Of a DNA stretch of 64,000 nt, positions 34,973-43,044 are shown one piece after another. Position 1 is the first letter of the stretch. The number at the start of each line of letters is the position of its first letter. Source of the stretch: Aldehydirespirator sp028819505 (lineage in GTDB: Bacteria; Actinomycetota; Acidimicrobiia; Acidimicrobiales; Aldehydirespiratoraceae); the NCBI GenBank assembly GCA_965207755.1, contig OZ242297.1:248001-312000 (forward strand). Direction: 5' to 3'. A model generated the notes under the pieces. That model searched no databases. It saw only the letters and a program-made list of their open reading frames with translations, and was not told where the DNA came from. Position numbers and translations under genes: made by a program.

Positions 34973-36949
34973 TCACCAGTCGATCCTCAGGGCGCCGGTC
35001 TCGTGGACGGTGGCCCGCTCGCCGGCGGCCAGGCACGTGGTGGACTCGCCCTCGGCGATGACGGCCGGGCCGGTTACCTCGGCTCCCACCGGCAGAGCCG
35101 GGCGCCACCAGACCTGTGCCTCCGCGGCCCCGGTCGGGCCGATCACGGACCGCGCCCCCCGCCCCGGGTCGCCGGCCTCGGGCTCGAAGACGGGCAGGTC
35201 GGCCCAGCGCAGCGCGGCCGCGCCCACCGCCTCGGCCCGCACCGTCACCGCCTCCACCGGGTCGGCGGGCCGGGAGAACCCGTTGCGCTCGGCGTGCAGC
35301 CGGTGGAACCGCTCGCACAGCACCTCCCACGACTCGCCCCCTGTGTACGGCACCGACGTCTCGTGGGCCTGGCCCAGATAGCGCATGTCCACGATCAAGG
35401 CCGCAGTCTGCGCTGGCCGGCCGCTGCCGGCCTCGATCTGGCGCCGGGATGCCTCCAACAGGTCCCGAGCGGTCGCCGGCAGCCGCTCGCGGTCCGCGGC
35501 GGTGACGTTGACTGTCTGGGCCGCGTCGGCCCGGGGCGGGCTGAGCAGCAGGCCGAAGGCCGAGAACACCCCGGCGTAGGGCGGCACGATCACGCCGTCC
35601 ATCTCCAGTGCTCGGGCCAGGGCAGTGGCGTGCAGGCCGCCGGCGCCGCCGAAGGCCATGAGGGCCGCGTCGCGGGGGTCGGTGCCCTGCTCCACCGACA
35701 CCGCCCGCACCGCATGGGTCATATGCGACTCCACCACCGCCACCACCCCCAGAGCGGCTTCGACGGGCGCCAGCGACAGCCCGGACCCCAGCCGTTCGAA
35801 GGCGGCCACGGCCAGTTCGGGCCGCAGTGCCATCGTGCCGGCCAGCTCGGCGCTCGGGCCCAGCCGCCCGAGCAGCAGGTTGGCGTCGGTGACGGCGGGT
35901 TCGGCGCCGCCGCGGCCGTAGCACGCCGGGCCCGGTTCGGCGCCGGCCGAGCGGGGCCCCACCCGCAGCGCGCCGCCCGGGTCGGCCCAGGCCACCGACC
36001 CGCCCCCCGCGCCGACGGTGTGCACCGCCACCGACGGCATCAGGCAGGCATGGCCGGCGATCTCCCGGTTGTAGGTCACCTCGGGTCGGCCCGAGCGCAC
36101 CCGGCACACGTCGGTCGACGTGCCGCCCATGTCGAAGGAGATCAGCGTCCCGCATCCCATCATCTCCCCCAGTGCGGCCGCGGCGACCACCCCGCCCGCG
36201 GGGCCCGACAGCAGGATCGACGCCGGGAAGGCCGAGGCGTGGTCCAGCGACACCAGACCGCCCGAGGAGCGCATGACCGAGATCTCGTCGATGAACCCGG
36301 CCCGCCCGGCCCGGTCGGCCAGACTCCCCATGTAGCGGGACACCTCCGGCGACAGGAAGGAGTTGAGCAACGCGGTCGAGAACCGCTCGTACTCCCTGAA
36401 CTCGGCCACCACCTCAGCGGAGGCCGACACCGGCACGTCCACAACCTGCCGGAGCCGGCCGGCCAGCGCCCTCTCGACGGCGGGATCGGCGTAGGAGTAC
36501 ATCAGGCACACCGCCACCGCCTCCGCGCCCCGGTCCCGCACGGCCGCCGCCACCGAGGCCGCGACGGCGTCGATTCCGCCGTCGTGCCCAGCGACGGGCA
36601 CTCTCACGCCTAGCCGCATGTCAGGGTCCGCCAGGGGAAGGGCCCGGTCGGCGAAAGGGTCGTACAGCGACGGCCGATCCTGGCGGGCGATCTCGATCAG
36701 CGACTCGAACCCTCCGTCGGTCACCAGCAGCGTCCTGGCTCCTCGCCGCTCCAGCAGGGCGTTGGTGGCCACCGTGGTGCCGTGCAGCAGGTCGGCCCGG
36801 CCACCCGCGCCCACGGTGCCGCGAGCCCCGGCCATCACCCCATCGCTCTGGTCGCGCGGCGTGGACGGCACCTTGCCTACGGCCATGGCGGCGCCGTCCC
36901 AGCGGGCGACATCGGTGAAAGTCCCGCCCACGTCGATGCCCAGCGTCAT
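34973..36949 (-). CDS. hyuA: Hydantoinase A / oxoprolinase family protein
   Basis: The protein is 658 residues from ATG 36949. MTLGIDVGGTFTDVARWDG is the actin-like ATP-binding start of HyuA; upstream in-frame codons do not look like protein. HGTTVATNALLERRGA, SFDMGGTSTDVCRV and AFGGAGGLHATALA are further family motifs. With HyuB it hydrolyses a cyclic amide using ATP. The pair may feed ring-opened products to the nearby LLM and acyl-CoA dehydrogenase-like enzymes, but this link is only positional. Confidence 0.93.
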   Translation of the reverse strand: MTLGIDVGGTFTDVARWDGAAMAVGKVPSTPRDQSDGVMAGARGTVGAGGRADLLHGTTVATNALLERRGARTLLVTDGGFESLIEIARQDRPSLYDPFADRALPLADPDMRLGVRVPVAGHDGGIDAVAASVAAAVRDRGAEAVAVCLMYSYADPAVERALAGRLRQVVDVPVSASAEVVAEFREYERFSTALLNSFLSPEVSRYMGSLADRAGRAGFIDEISVMRSSGGLVSLDHASAFPASILLSGPAGGVVAAAALGEMMGCGTLISFDMGGTSTDVCRVRSGRPEVTYNREIAGHACLMPSVAVHTVGAGGGSVAWADPGGALRVGPRSAGAEPGPACYGRGGAEPAVTDANLLLGRLGPSAELAGTMALRPELAVAAFERLGSGLSLAPVEAALGVVAVVESHMTHAVRAVSVEQGTDPRDAALMAFGGAGGLHATALARALEMDGVIVPPYAGVFSAFGLLLSPPRADAAQTVNVTAADRERLPATARDLLEASRRQIEAGSGRPAQTAALIVDMRYLGQAHETSVPYTGGESWEVLCERFHRLHAERNGFSRPADPVEAVTVRAEAVGAAALRWADLPVFEPEAGDPGRGARSVIGPTGAAEAQVWWRPALPVGAEVTGPAVIAEGESTTCLAAGERATVHETGALRIDW

Positions 36950-37120
36950 CGGTGTCTGCGTCGTGGTGTCGGGGCTGGCTGTGTCGATCCTCACAGGGTA
37001 CGGCCGCCCGGCGTCCTGGTTGGGCCCGCGGACGGTCAGGGCCGCCGGATCCGCGACGGGACGCTGGAACGGGGCTCGCAAGGTGAGGGCCGGAGGCCGG
37101 ATTGCTCCTAGTCTGGCCGC

Positions 37121-37978
37121 TTGCCTGTATTTCTCGGGGGAATGGCCGCGGCCCTGCTCGGGGTCGGCGACTTCTTCGGCGGTGTCGGCGGCCGCCGCAT
37201 CGCCCATCCGGGCGCGGTGGTGTCGATCGCCTGGGTCGCGTCTTGCGTGGGGGCGGCGGTGGCCGGCCTCTACGTGGTGGCGTTCCCTCCCGCCGGCTTC
37301 GGCCGGACGGACCTCTACTGGACGCTGGTCGCGCTGGTGTTCGCGGCGACGGTGAGGCCATTGCTGTACCTGTCCATGGAGCGGGGACCGATGGCGGTGG
37401 TCGCTCCCACCTTCAGCCTGGTGTCTCTGGCGGTCCCCGCGGTCGTCGGCCCGCTCACCGGCGACGCGCTGGGCGGCGCCGAACTGGTCGGAGTGGTCCT
37501 GGCCGTTCCCGCCGTCCTGCTCATCTCGAGCGAGGGCCGGCTGCCCACCACCGAGATGCTCCGCTCCGGCTCCGCGCTGGCGCTTGGCGGCCTCGTGGGC
37601 GTGCTGCTGGGCTGTCTGAGCCTCACGTTCGCGCAGATCACCCCCGGCGCCGGGGCGATGCCCGCGTTCCTGACCCAGCTGGGCGCGGTGGGCGTCATCC
37701 CGCTGATCACCCGGCCGTTCCGGCTGATGGCCCCGCTGTCACCGGACGTGCGCCGTTTCGGCCTTCTGGTCGGGCTCATCGACATCGGAGCAGTCATCGC
37801 CACCGTCATCGCCTTCCAGCGGGGCAACGTCGCGGTGGTGGCCGCCATGCTCGGCTTCGCACCGGTCACCACCATGACCCTGGCCTGGCGCGTCTACCAC
37901 GAGGCGGTGCGGCGCTGGCAGTGGGTCGGCGCGGGCCTCGGAGCGGGCGCCATCGTCCTGTTCTCGACCGCGGCCTGA
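37121..37978 (+). CDS. EamA/DMT-superfamily transporter
   Basis: The protein is 285 residues from TTG 37121 (MPVFLGGMAAALLG), with ten predicted helices in two EamA-like halves. Each half ends with a hydrophobic helix and a charged loop (RPLLYLSMERGPMAVVAP and ATVIAFQRGNVAVVAAMLGF, the duplicated EamA motif). Metabolite or drug export is usual for the family. It is divergent from hyuA, with 171 bp between them, suggesting a shared promoter region. Confidence 0.85.
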   Translation: MPVFLGGMAAALLGVGDFFGGVGGRRIAHPGAVVSIAWVASCVGAAVAGLYVVAFPPAGFGRTDLYWTLVALVFAATVRPLLYLSMERGPMAVVAPTFSLVSLAVPAVVGPLTGDALGGAELVGVVLAVPAVLLISSEGRLPTTEMLRSGSALALGGLVGVLLGCLSLTFAQITPGAGAMPAFLTQLGAVGVIPLITRPFRLMAPLSPDVRRFGLLVGLIDIGAVIATVIAFQRGNVAVVAAMLGFAPVTTMTLAWRVYHEAVRRWQWVGAGLGAGAIVLFSTAA

Positions 37979-37993
37979 GGCGGGGTCTCGTCG

Positions 37994-38043
37994 GATTCTC
38001 GGTTTGGTTGTGCGCGTATGTCACCCATGACCGATCCGAGATC
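37994..38043. repeat. Family A palindromic repeat, reverse orientation
   Basis: GATTCTCGGTTTGG ... CCGATCCGAGATC lies between the converging transporter and biotin-ligase-like genes. Its complement aligns with the other family A copies. Confidence 0.7.
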
Positions 38044-38063
38044 CGTCCGGAGGCGGTCCGCCG

Positions 38064-38759
38064 CTACTCGCCTGGCAGGAGCCTGACCGCCTTGACTGAC
38101 GCCACCGCGATCCGCTCCCGCAGGCCTGTGGGTGACGCCAGCACCAAATGACCGGCGTCGTCGATGTCGGCGGCTCGGCCCCGCATCGAGCCGTGGGGCA
38201 GCATCCGCAGCTCGACCGCCCGGCCCAGGGTGGAGCAGCGGTCTCGGTAGGCGTCGAGAACCCGCGCCGGGTCGTCGAGCGCGGCTGCCAGATCCCGCAG
38301 GTGCGCGAGCAGCCCGTCGGCGACCCTGGTGCGTTCATCCGACCCTGCCGTCGGCCCGACCCGCACTGTGAGCGCAACGAGCTCGACCCGGCCCGGGCCC
38401 AGCGTGCATGCCGAGCTGACGGCCACTTCAAGATCGTCGTCCGGCTCGCAGGCGACCAGATCGGGCCACAGGCAGGACCGGCGACCGTCGCGGCATTCGT
38501 CGAGCGATCGGGCCGCGGCCAGGCTGGCTGCCGCCCAGCCCACATCGACTGAGGACGGATCCAGCGTCTCGGGTCGGGCCAGCACGCTCACCGCCACCGC
38601 GTCGGGCGTGCGCCACTCGACGCCCCCGCGGCGGCGGGCCGCGATCTCCGCCCCGGCCACCACGGCCGCTCCCGCGGGCGCGGCTGATTGGCGGGCCCAC
38701 TGGTGCAGGAGCGCTTCGACGGACAGCGCGACGGCGACTGTTCTGGTAGGAAGGTTCAC
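38064..38759 (-). CDS. Degenerate biotin--protein ligase-like protein
   Basis: The protein is 231 residues from GTG 38759, whose first base overlaps the end of the preceding gene. The fold resembles BirA/LplA: LSVEALLHQWARQSAAPAGA, a strand PDAVAVSVLARPE, and an SH3-like C-terminal segment (GRAADIDDAGHLVLASPTG). However, the GRGRxGR nucleotide loop is replaced (ARRRGGVEW), and the catalytic KWPND block reads CLWPDLV. Biotinylation is therefore unlikely. It is the last gene of the hydrogenase operon and may be a binding or chaperone protein. Confidence 0.55.
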   Translation of the reverse strand: MNLPTRTVAVALSVEALLHQWARQSAAPAGAAVVAGAEIAARRRGGVEWRTPDAVAVSVLARPETLDPSSVDVGWAAASLAAARSLDECRDGRRSCLWPDLVACEPDDDLEVAVSSACTLGPGRVELVALTVRVGPTAGSDERTRVADGLLAHLRDLAAALDDPARVLDAYRDRCSTLGRAVELRMLPHGSMRGRAADIDDAGHLVLASPTGLRERIAVASVKAVRLLPGE

Positions 38760-39193
38760 GGCCCGGCCAGCCTGGGCTCCAACCGGTCCACCACCCAGCC
38801 CCGTCCGGTGTCGCAACTCAAGACGAGCCGCCCGGCCGGCCAGGCATCGGTGCCGGGAAGCAGCGACGGCGTCAGCAACTCGACCGCCACCGAGCCGTCA
38901 CTCGCGGTGCTGCGCTCGCCGAGAGTGAGCTCGGTGAGTTCGACGCTGCGCAGGTCGCGGCGCAGGCCGCCGACCAGCTGTTGCAGGAAGCGCTCCCGTT
39001 CGACCGGGTCGGCGAGGTCGTCGCGTATCCGTCCGGCGACTACCCGGTCGAGCCCGTTGCGCATCGCCACCGACAGGGCGGCGGCCCGGCCGCGGTCGCT
39101 GAGCAGGTCCCACAGGGTGGTGTGCTCGGCCCAGACGATCGCATGAACGAACGCCGTAGCGCGCTGGACGGCTTCGTCGGCGTGCCCCGTCAT
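38756..39193 (-). CDS. Hypothetical protein of the hydrogenase operon (145 aa)
   Basis: The protein starts MTGHADEAVQRATAFVHAIV and overlaps its neighbours at both ends. Helices with conserved-looking Trp and Leu (WAEHTTLWDLLSDRGRAAAL) are followed by beta segments (SVAVELLTPSLLPGTDAW, LVLSCDTGRGWVVDRLEP). The pattern resembles NTF2/SnoaL-like cone folds, but this is a guess. Overlapping start and stop codons tie it to the TPR gene upstream. Confidence 0.6.
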   Translation of the reverse strand: MTGHADEAVQRATAFVHAIVWAEHTTLWDLLSDRGRAAALSVAMRNGLDRVVAGRIRDDLADPVERERFLQQLVGGLRRDLRSVELTELTLGERSTASDGSVAVELLTPSLLPGTDAWPAGRLVLSCDTGRGWVVDRLEPRLAGP

Positions 39194-40641
39194 GGTCGCA
39201 CCCACCCGTTCGCCTCCAGCAGGTCGCGGACCCGCACGCGCTGCGGCCCGAAGAGCCGGTCGCTGATGACGGCGTCGAGCGTCACGTCCAGAACCGCAGT
39301 CGAGTCGTGGTCCCGGTGGACGCGGCACAGCACGTCGCAGGCGGCCTCGAGCAGTTGCTCCGGCAGCTCCATCAGCACCCCGACCAAGGTGCGCAGGACC
39401 TCGCGGTAGTCGTCGAGGTCCAGCGCGGCCACCGAGCCGATCAGCGCTTCGAGGGCCGTCCTCATCCCCATCGGCGGCAGCGACGCAGCCCGAAGGAGCC
39501 GATCCCGCAGCAACTGCTCGCGCTCCGTCTCGTCGGTGGCGGCCAGCAGGCGGGCCACATGGATCAGCCGGCCGGCGGACGGGTCGCCCTCGCCCAGTGC
39601 GTCCTCAAGGCGGGCCAGGGTGGCGTGTGCGGTGCGCCAATGGGCGGCGTGCAGGCGCGGGTCGAACACCGCGAGCGAGGCGTGTGCGCTGTTGAGGGCC
39701 CGGGCCAGATCGCCGAGGCCGCCCCTCATCTCGAACGCCAGCGCCAGGCTGTGGCGGGCCACCGCGTGATGGAACGGGAAGCTGGTGTGGCCGAGCACGC
39801 TGAGGGACTGTTCGAAGGCGTCGACGGCGTCGTCCGCACTCCACCCGGACACACCCCGCCGGCACAACTCCAGTGCCGCGGCGCCCGATCCGTGGGCGGC
39901 CATGCCCGCCTGAAGTGACGAGGCCGGGAGGGCCGCCATCGCGCTCCGGTAGTCGCCGAGTGCCGCTCGCACGTCCTCGTCGCGGCCCAGCGACTGGCGG
40001 GCCTGGGCCCGGTTGATCAGCGCGGCGCCGAGGAGCCGGCCGGCCTCGTCGTCGGGGCCGGGATCGCGGCTGCCGTCCTCGCTGTCTGTAGCCGAGGTGT
40101 CCGGGACGGGGCCGGGATCGTGGCTGCTGTCCTCGCTGTCTGTGGCCGAGGTGTCCGGGACGGGGCCGGGATCGCCGGCGGCCCCTGGATGGCTGGCATC
40201 GGTGTCGCTGGGTTGCTCGCGCCCGCCGGTCATCAGGCTGACGGCTCGATCCAGAACCTCGATCGCCGGTTCGGGGTGACCGGCCTCGCAGTGCGCCAGA
40301 CCGAGGTTGATCAACGCGGCGGCGTGCTCTGCGGCCGGCGCGCGAGGGGCGATCAGATCGGCGGCCCGCTCGAAGAGTTCGAGGGCACGGTCAGCTTGTC
40401 CGGCGGCTCGGTGGCAGTTGGCCGCGGCGGTGACGACGCGTCCGTGCTCGACCGGCGCCCGATCGGCGGTGAGGATCCGGGCGGCCTTGTCGAGCAGCCC
40501 GAGCGCCTGATCGATGTCCTCGGGAAGGCCGGCGGCCTCCGACCTCGCCACCGCCAGCCGGTAGGCGGCCAGCGCCCACTCGTCGGGCGCATCGGCGATG
40601 CTCACGGCTGCCAGGGCCGCGTTGAGGTCCTTGATGCTCAT
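39190..40641 (-). CDS. TPR-repeat protein of the hydrogenase operon
   Basis: The protein is 483 residues. Tetratricopeptide pairs occur throughout (DEWALAAYRLAVARSEAAGL, ADRALELFERAADLIAP, HAAALINLGLAHCEAGHPEP). Residues about 145-190 carry two near-identical copies of PGPVPDTSATDSED, encoded by a 54-bp DNA repeat, in a loop between TPRs. TPR proteins commonly accompany high-affinity [NiFe] hydrogenases of actinobacteria. It probably scaffolds maturation or docking. A 147-bp gap separates it from the protease gene upstream. Confidence 0.8.
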   Translation of the reverse strand: MSIKDLNAALAAVSIADAPDEWALAAYRLAVARSEAAGLPEDIDQALGLLDKAARILTADRAPVEHGRVVTAAANCHRAAGQADRALELFERAADLIAPRAPAAEHAAALINLGLAHCEAGHPEPAIEVLDRAVSLMTGGREQPSDTDASHPGAAGDPGPVPDTSATDSEDSSHDPGPVPDTSATDSEDGSRDPGPDDEAGRLLGAALINRAQARQSLGRDEDVRAALGDYRSAMAALPASSLQAGMAAHGSGAAALELCRRGVSGWSADDAVDAFEQSLSVLGHTSFPFHHAVARHSLALAFEMRGGLGDLARALNSAHASLAVFDPRLHAAHWRTAHATLARLEDALGEGDPSAGRLIHVARLLAATDETEREQLLRDRLLRAASLPPMGMRTALEALIGSVAALDLDDYREVLRTLVGVLMELPEQLLEAACDVLCRVHRDHDSTAVLDVTLDAVISDRLFGPQRVRVRDLLEANGWVRP

Positions 40642-40728
40642 GTCCCACTCATGTCCCCGGGTCGCGCGCCGAGCCAGTACACAAGCGGGTGAGAGCCGGG
40701 CGCGCCCAACCGTTGTGACTGCCGCCCT

Positions 40729-40756
40729 TGCTCGCTGCGCTCGCGGGCCGCTCGGG
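40729..40756. repeat. Family C repeat, single copy
   Basis: TTGCTCGCTGCGCTCGCGGG followed by CCGCTCGG is the complement of the 44-bp unit. It is the only notable content of the 147-bp gap inside the hydrogenase operon and may end or weaken transcription into the TPR gene. Confidence 0.5.
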
Positions 40757-40788
40757 CCACGGCCTCGCTCTGCGCCTCGCGCCGATCC

Positions 40789-41310
40789 TCATGAATCGCT
40801 CCCGCTGCGCTCGGCCTCCAGAGCGAGTACCTGCACGCACCGCTCGACCTCTGTGACCGCGTCGTCGACCGCCCGAGTCACTTCGGGGCTGAGCCCGATG
40901 CCCAGCGTGTCGACCTCCGCGGGCTGGCAGCCGACGATGACGGTGCGCTCCGGCAGCACACCGGCCGCCTCGGCCACCATGAGGGCCCGTTCGGGAGTGG
41001 CCAGGTGCATGTCGGCCAGCAAGTCGTGCCGCTCATCGACGGGCAACTCGCCGACGTCGATCACCTCCGCGTCGATCACCATCACGGTGCCGGGCGGGCG
41101 GTCACGGTCGACCGCGTCGACCACCACGAGGGCGTCGTAGCCCGCCATCAGCTCGTGGACGAGGTGGATCCCGCCGATGCCGGTCTCGGCCACATCGACC
41201 CCCGGCGGGAGACGCCGCTCGCCGAGCCGCTTCACCACCTCCACCCCGAATCCGTCGTCGCCGTGGAGGACGTTGCCCACCCCGACCACCAGCACCCGCC
41301 CGGCGGTCAT
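40789..41310 (-). CDS. [NiFe]-hydrogenase maturation protease (HyaD/HycI family)
   Basis: The protein is 173 residues from ATG 41310. It starts VLVVGVGNVLHGDDGFGVEV, the nickel-recognising N-terminal motif of the family, and continues ALVVVDAVDRDRPPGTVMVI. It would clip the C-terminal tail of the large subunit after nickel insertion. The large subunit here ends about 20 residues beyond the DPCMPC motif, so such a protease is needed. It overlaps the preceding gene by four bases. Confidence 0.9.
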   Translation of the reverse strand: MTAGRVLVVGVGNVLHGDDGFGVEVVKRLGERRLPPGVDVAETGIGGIHLVHELMAGYDALVVVDAVDRDRPPGTVMVIDAEVIDVGELPVDERHDLLADMHLATPERALMVAEAAGVLPERTVIVGCQPAEVDTLGIGLSPEVTRAVDDAVTEVERCVQVLALEAERSGSDS

Positions 41311-41807
41311 GGTGTTGGAAGCTCGCTGGCCCGCAGGGCGTAGCCGTGGATCACCCACCAGGCGATGTAGTCCTCGAGCTCGGACCATGACGCATCATCG
41401 AGCTGCTCGCGCAAGTGCTCGTGCCGCTTCTCCAGCTCGGTGGCGATGATCCGGTCGAGCGCGGCGACGACCACGTCCGCCGGCAGCAGCGAGACACTGC
41501 CGGGGTCGCCCACCCGCAGCGTCTCGCTGAGCGCGGCAACGTTCTCGATGTCGATCCCGCCATCCGCTGCGGCCGCCGGCAGCCGGTCCCCGTGGACCCG
41601 CTGCTCCTCCGAGCGGCGCAGGCAGTAGCCCACCAGCAGGGCGGTGCTGGCCCAGTCGGCCAGCTCGGTCACCGGCTGGCGGGCCCGCTCGGATTCGAAG
41701 CACTGCTGCCGGTAGCGCAGCGACGCCTCGGTCATCGGATGGGTCTGGGCCAGGGCCCGGGCGGCGAAGCACAGATCGCCCACGTCGATGCCTGCCGCCG
41801 CGGTCAT
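41307..41807 (-). CDS. Hypothetical hydrogenase-operon protein (166 aa)
   Basis: ATG 41807 (MTAAAGIDVGDLCFAARALA) overlaps the NifU-domain gene stop by four bases, and its own stop overlaps the protease ATG. The protein is helical, with Trp-rich ends (WASTALLVGYCLRRSEEQRV, WSELEDYIAWWVIHGYAL). No family is recognised. Position suggests a maturation or assembly factor. Confidence 0.65.
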   Translation of the reverse strand: MTAAAGIDVGDLCFAARALAQTHPMTEASLRYRQQCFESERARQPVTELADWASTALLVGYCLRRSEEQRVHGDRLPAAAADGGIDIENVAALSETLRVGDPGSVSLLPADVVVAALDRIIATELEKRHEHLREQLDDASWSELEDYIAWWVIHGYALRASELPTP

Positions 41808-42385
41808 GACCGGCGGGGCCCGATGGTCAGACCGGTGGAGATCTCGCCCCGGCTCGGCGGGGGATGGGGGGCCCCGGTGTGCTCCTCCATCTCGACCCGC
41901 CTGAAGTCGATCCAGTGCTCGCGCAGCGACACCTCGATACGGCGGGTGACGGTGTCGTCGGCTGCCGTGCACCCGTTGCAGGCACCGTGCATCCGAAGCT
42001 GCACGACGCCGTCGCTGACCGAGAGCACCTCGACCTCGCCGCCGTGGGAGTGGATGTATCCGCGGACCTCGTCAAGGGCCATCTGGACGACCCGCTCGGC
42101 GGCGGCCGTGTCGGTTTCGGCGCCGAGGCCGTAGGTGGCCAGCAGCTCGCCCACGACGGGGTCCAGGGCGGCCTGATCGAGGAACAGATCGCCGCGCCAC
42201 TGCCGCACCATCTCCACGAAGCGGCCCAGCCCCTCCCGGTGGTAGGCGTCGAGCCAGTCCAGCAGCTCCTCGGCGTCGGAGGCCACCCGCTGGTCGCCGC
42301 ACTCGAGCAGCCGGGTGGCCAGCTCGGACGCCCGCTCGAGGATCTCGCCGTAGGCCAGCTCGTCGGGTGCCACGGGCTCGCTCAA
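41804..42385 (-). CDS. NifU-C-domain iron-sulfur scaffold-like protein of the hydrogenase operon
   Basis: The protein is 193 residues. The C-terminal half (MALDEVRGYIHSHGGEVEVL ... LRMHGACNGCTAADDTVTR) is a NifU C-terminal domain with the CNGC (CxxC) cluster site. The N-terminal 100 residues form a helical extension (LATRLLECGDQRVASDAEEL). Such proteins accompany group 1h hydrogenases and could supply clusters to the small subunit. It overlaps both neighbours by four bases, supporting tight stoichiometry. Confidence 0.85.
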   Translation of the reverse strand: MSEPVAPDELAYGEILERASELATRLLECGDQRVASDAEELLDWLDAYHREGLGRFVEMVRQWRGDLFLDQAALDPVVGELLATYGLGAETDTAAAERVVQMALDEVRGYIHSHGGEVEVLSVSDGVVQLRMHGACNGCTAADDTVTRRIEVSLREHWIDFRRVEMEEHTGAPHPPPSRGEISTGLTIGPRRS

Positions 42386-43044
42386 CGGGTCACCTCGTGG
42401 CGGACCATGCCGAGCACCTCGTCCACCGCGTCCTCAACCGGTTGTGAGAAGCCCCAGCCGAACCCGCTGTCGGCCGGCTCCACCTCGATGACCACCGTGT
42501 CGTCGGGCAGCGCGTTCCAGTGCCGGCAGACGGCCAGGGTGTGGTCCAGGTCGACGATGCCCCCGACCGCCTCCCCGAGGCGCTCGTGAACCTCGCCGGG
42601 GTCGGGATCGGGCATCTCGGACAGCCGGTAGCGCCGGACCGTTCCGGGCGGTCCGGTGCCGCGGGGCATGCATCCGAGCAGCACCACCCGGCCGGGCTGC
42701 AGTTCCTGGAGACGGTGCATGACTCGGTGCGCCGCGTACGAGAGGTCCTCGAGCACGATGCCGTCGGGCCACGCAAGCGTCGCGGCCCGGGCAAGCCAGT
42801 TGGTGCCGAAGTCCAGGTCGCGCAGCCACGGCAGGCCGATGCCTCCCACCAGCGTGCAGCCCGGCTCGGCGTCACCGCGGCCGGGCTTCACCCGCGCGCC
42901 GGGACCCAGGAGGGTGTCGAGCACCTCGTCCCGCCCGGCCCGCGATGACGGCACCGCCTCGGGGTCTGCGCCGGCGGGGGCGCAGAGGGGCGGTGTCGCC
43001 GGGGGTGGAGGATTGTGGGGAGTGCCGTCGGATGCGGCCCGCAT
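42382..43044 (-). CDS. Hydrogenase maturation protease-like protein, second copy without the usual start motif
   Basis: The protein is 220 residues from ATG 43044, which shares a base with the large-subunit stop (TGATG). After a Pro-rich start it shows VGGIGLPWLRDLDFGTNWLA and VVLLGCMPRGTGPPGTVRRY, resembling the protease fold of the HyaD family. The GxGNxLxxDD nickel motif is replaced (GIGLPWLRDLDFG). It may be a non-catalytic partner of the true protease or a large-subunit chaperone. Translational coupling to the large subunit supports the latter. Confidence 0.6.
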   Translation of the reverse strand: MRAASDGTPHNPPPPATPPLCAPAGADPEAVPSSRAGRDEVLDTLLGPGARVKPGRGDAEPGCTLVGGIGLPWLRDLDFGTNWLARAATLAWPDGIVLEDLSYAAHRVMHRLQELQPGRVVLLGCMPRGTGPPGTVRRYRLSEMPDPDPGEVHERLGEAVGGIVDLDHTLAVCRHWNALPDDTVVIEVEPADSGFGWGFSQPVEDAVDEVLGMVRHEVTR

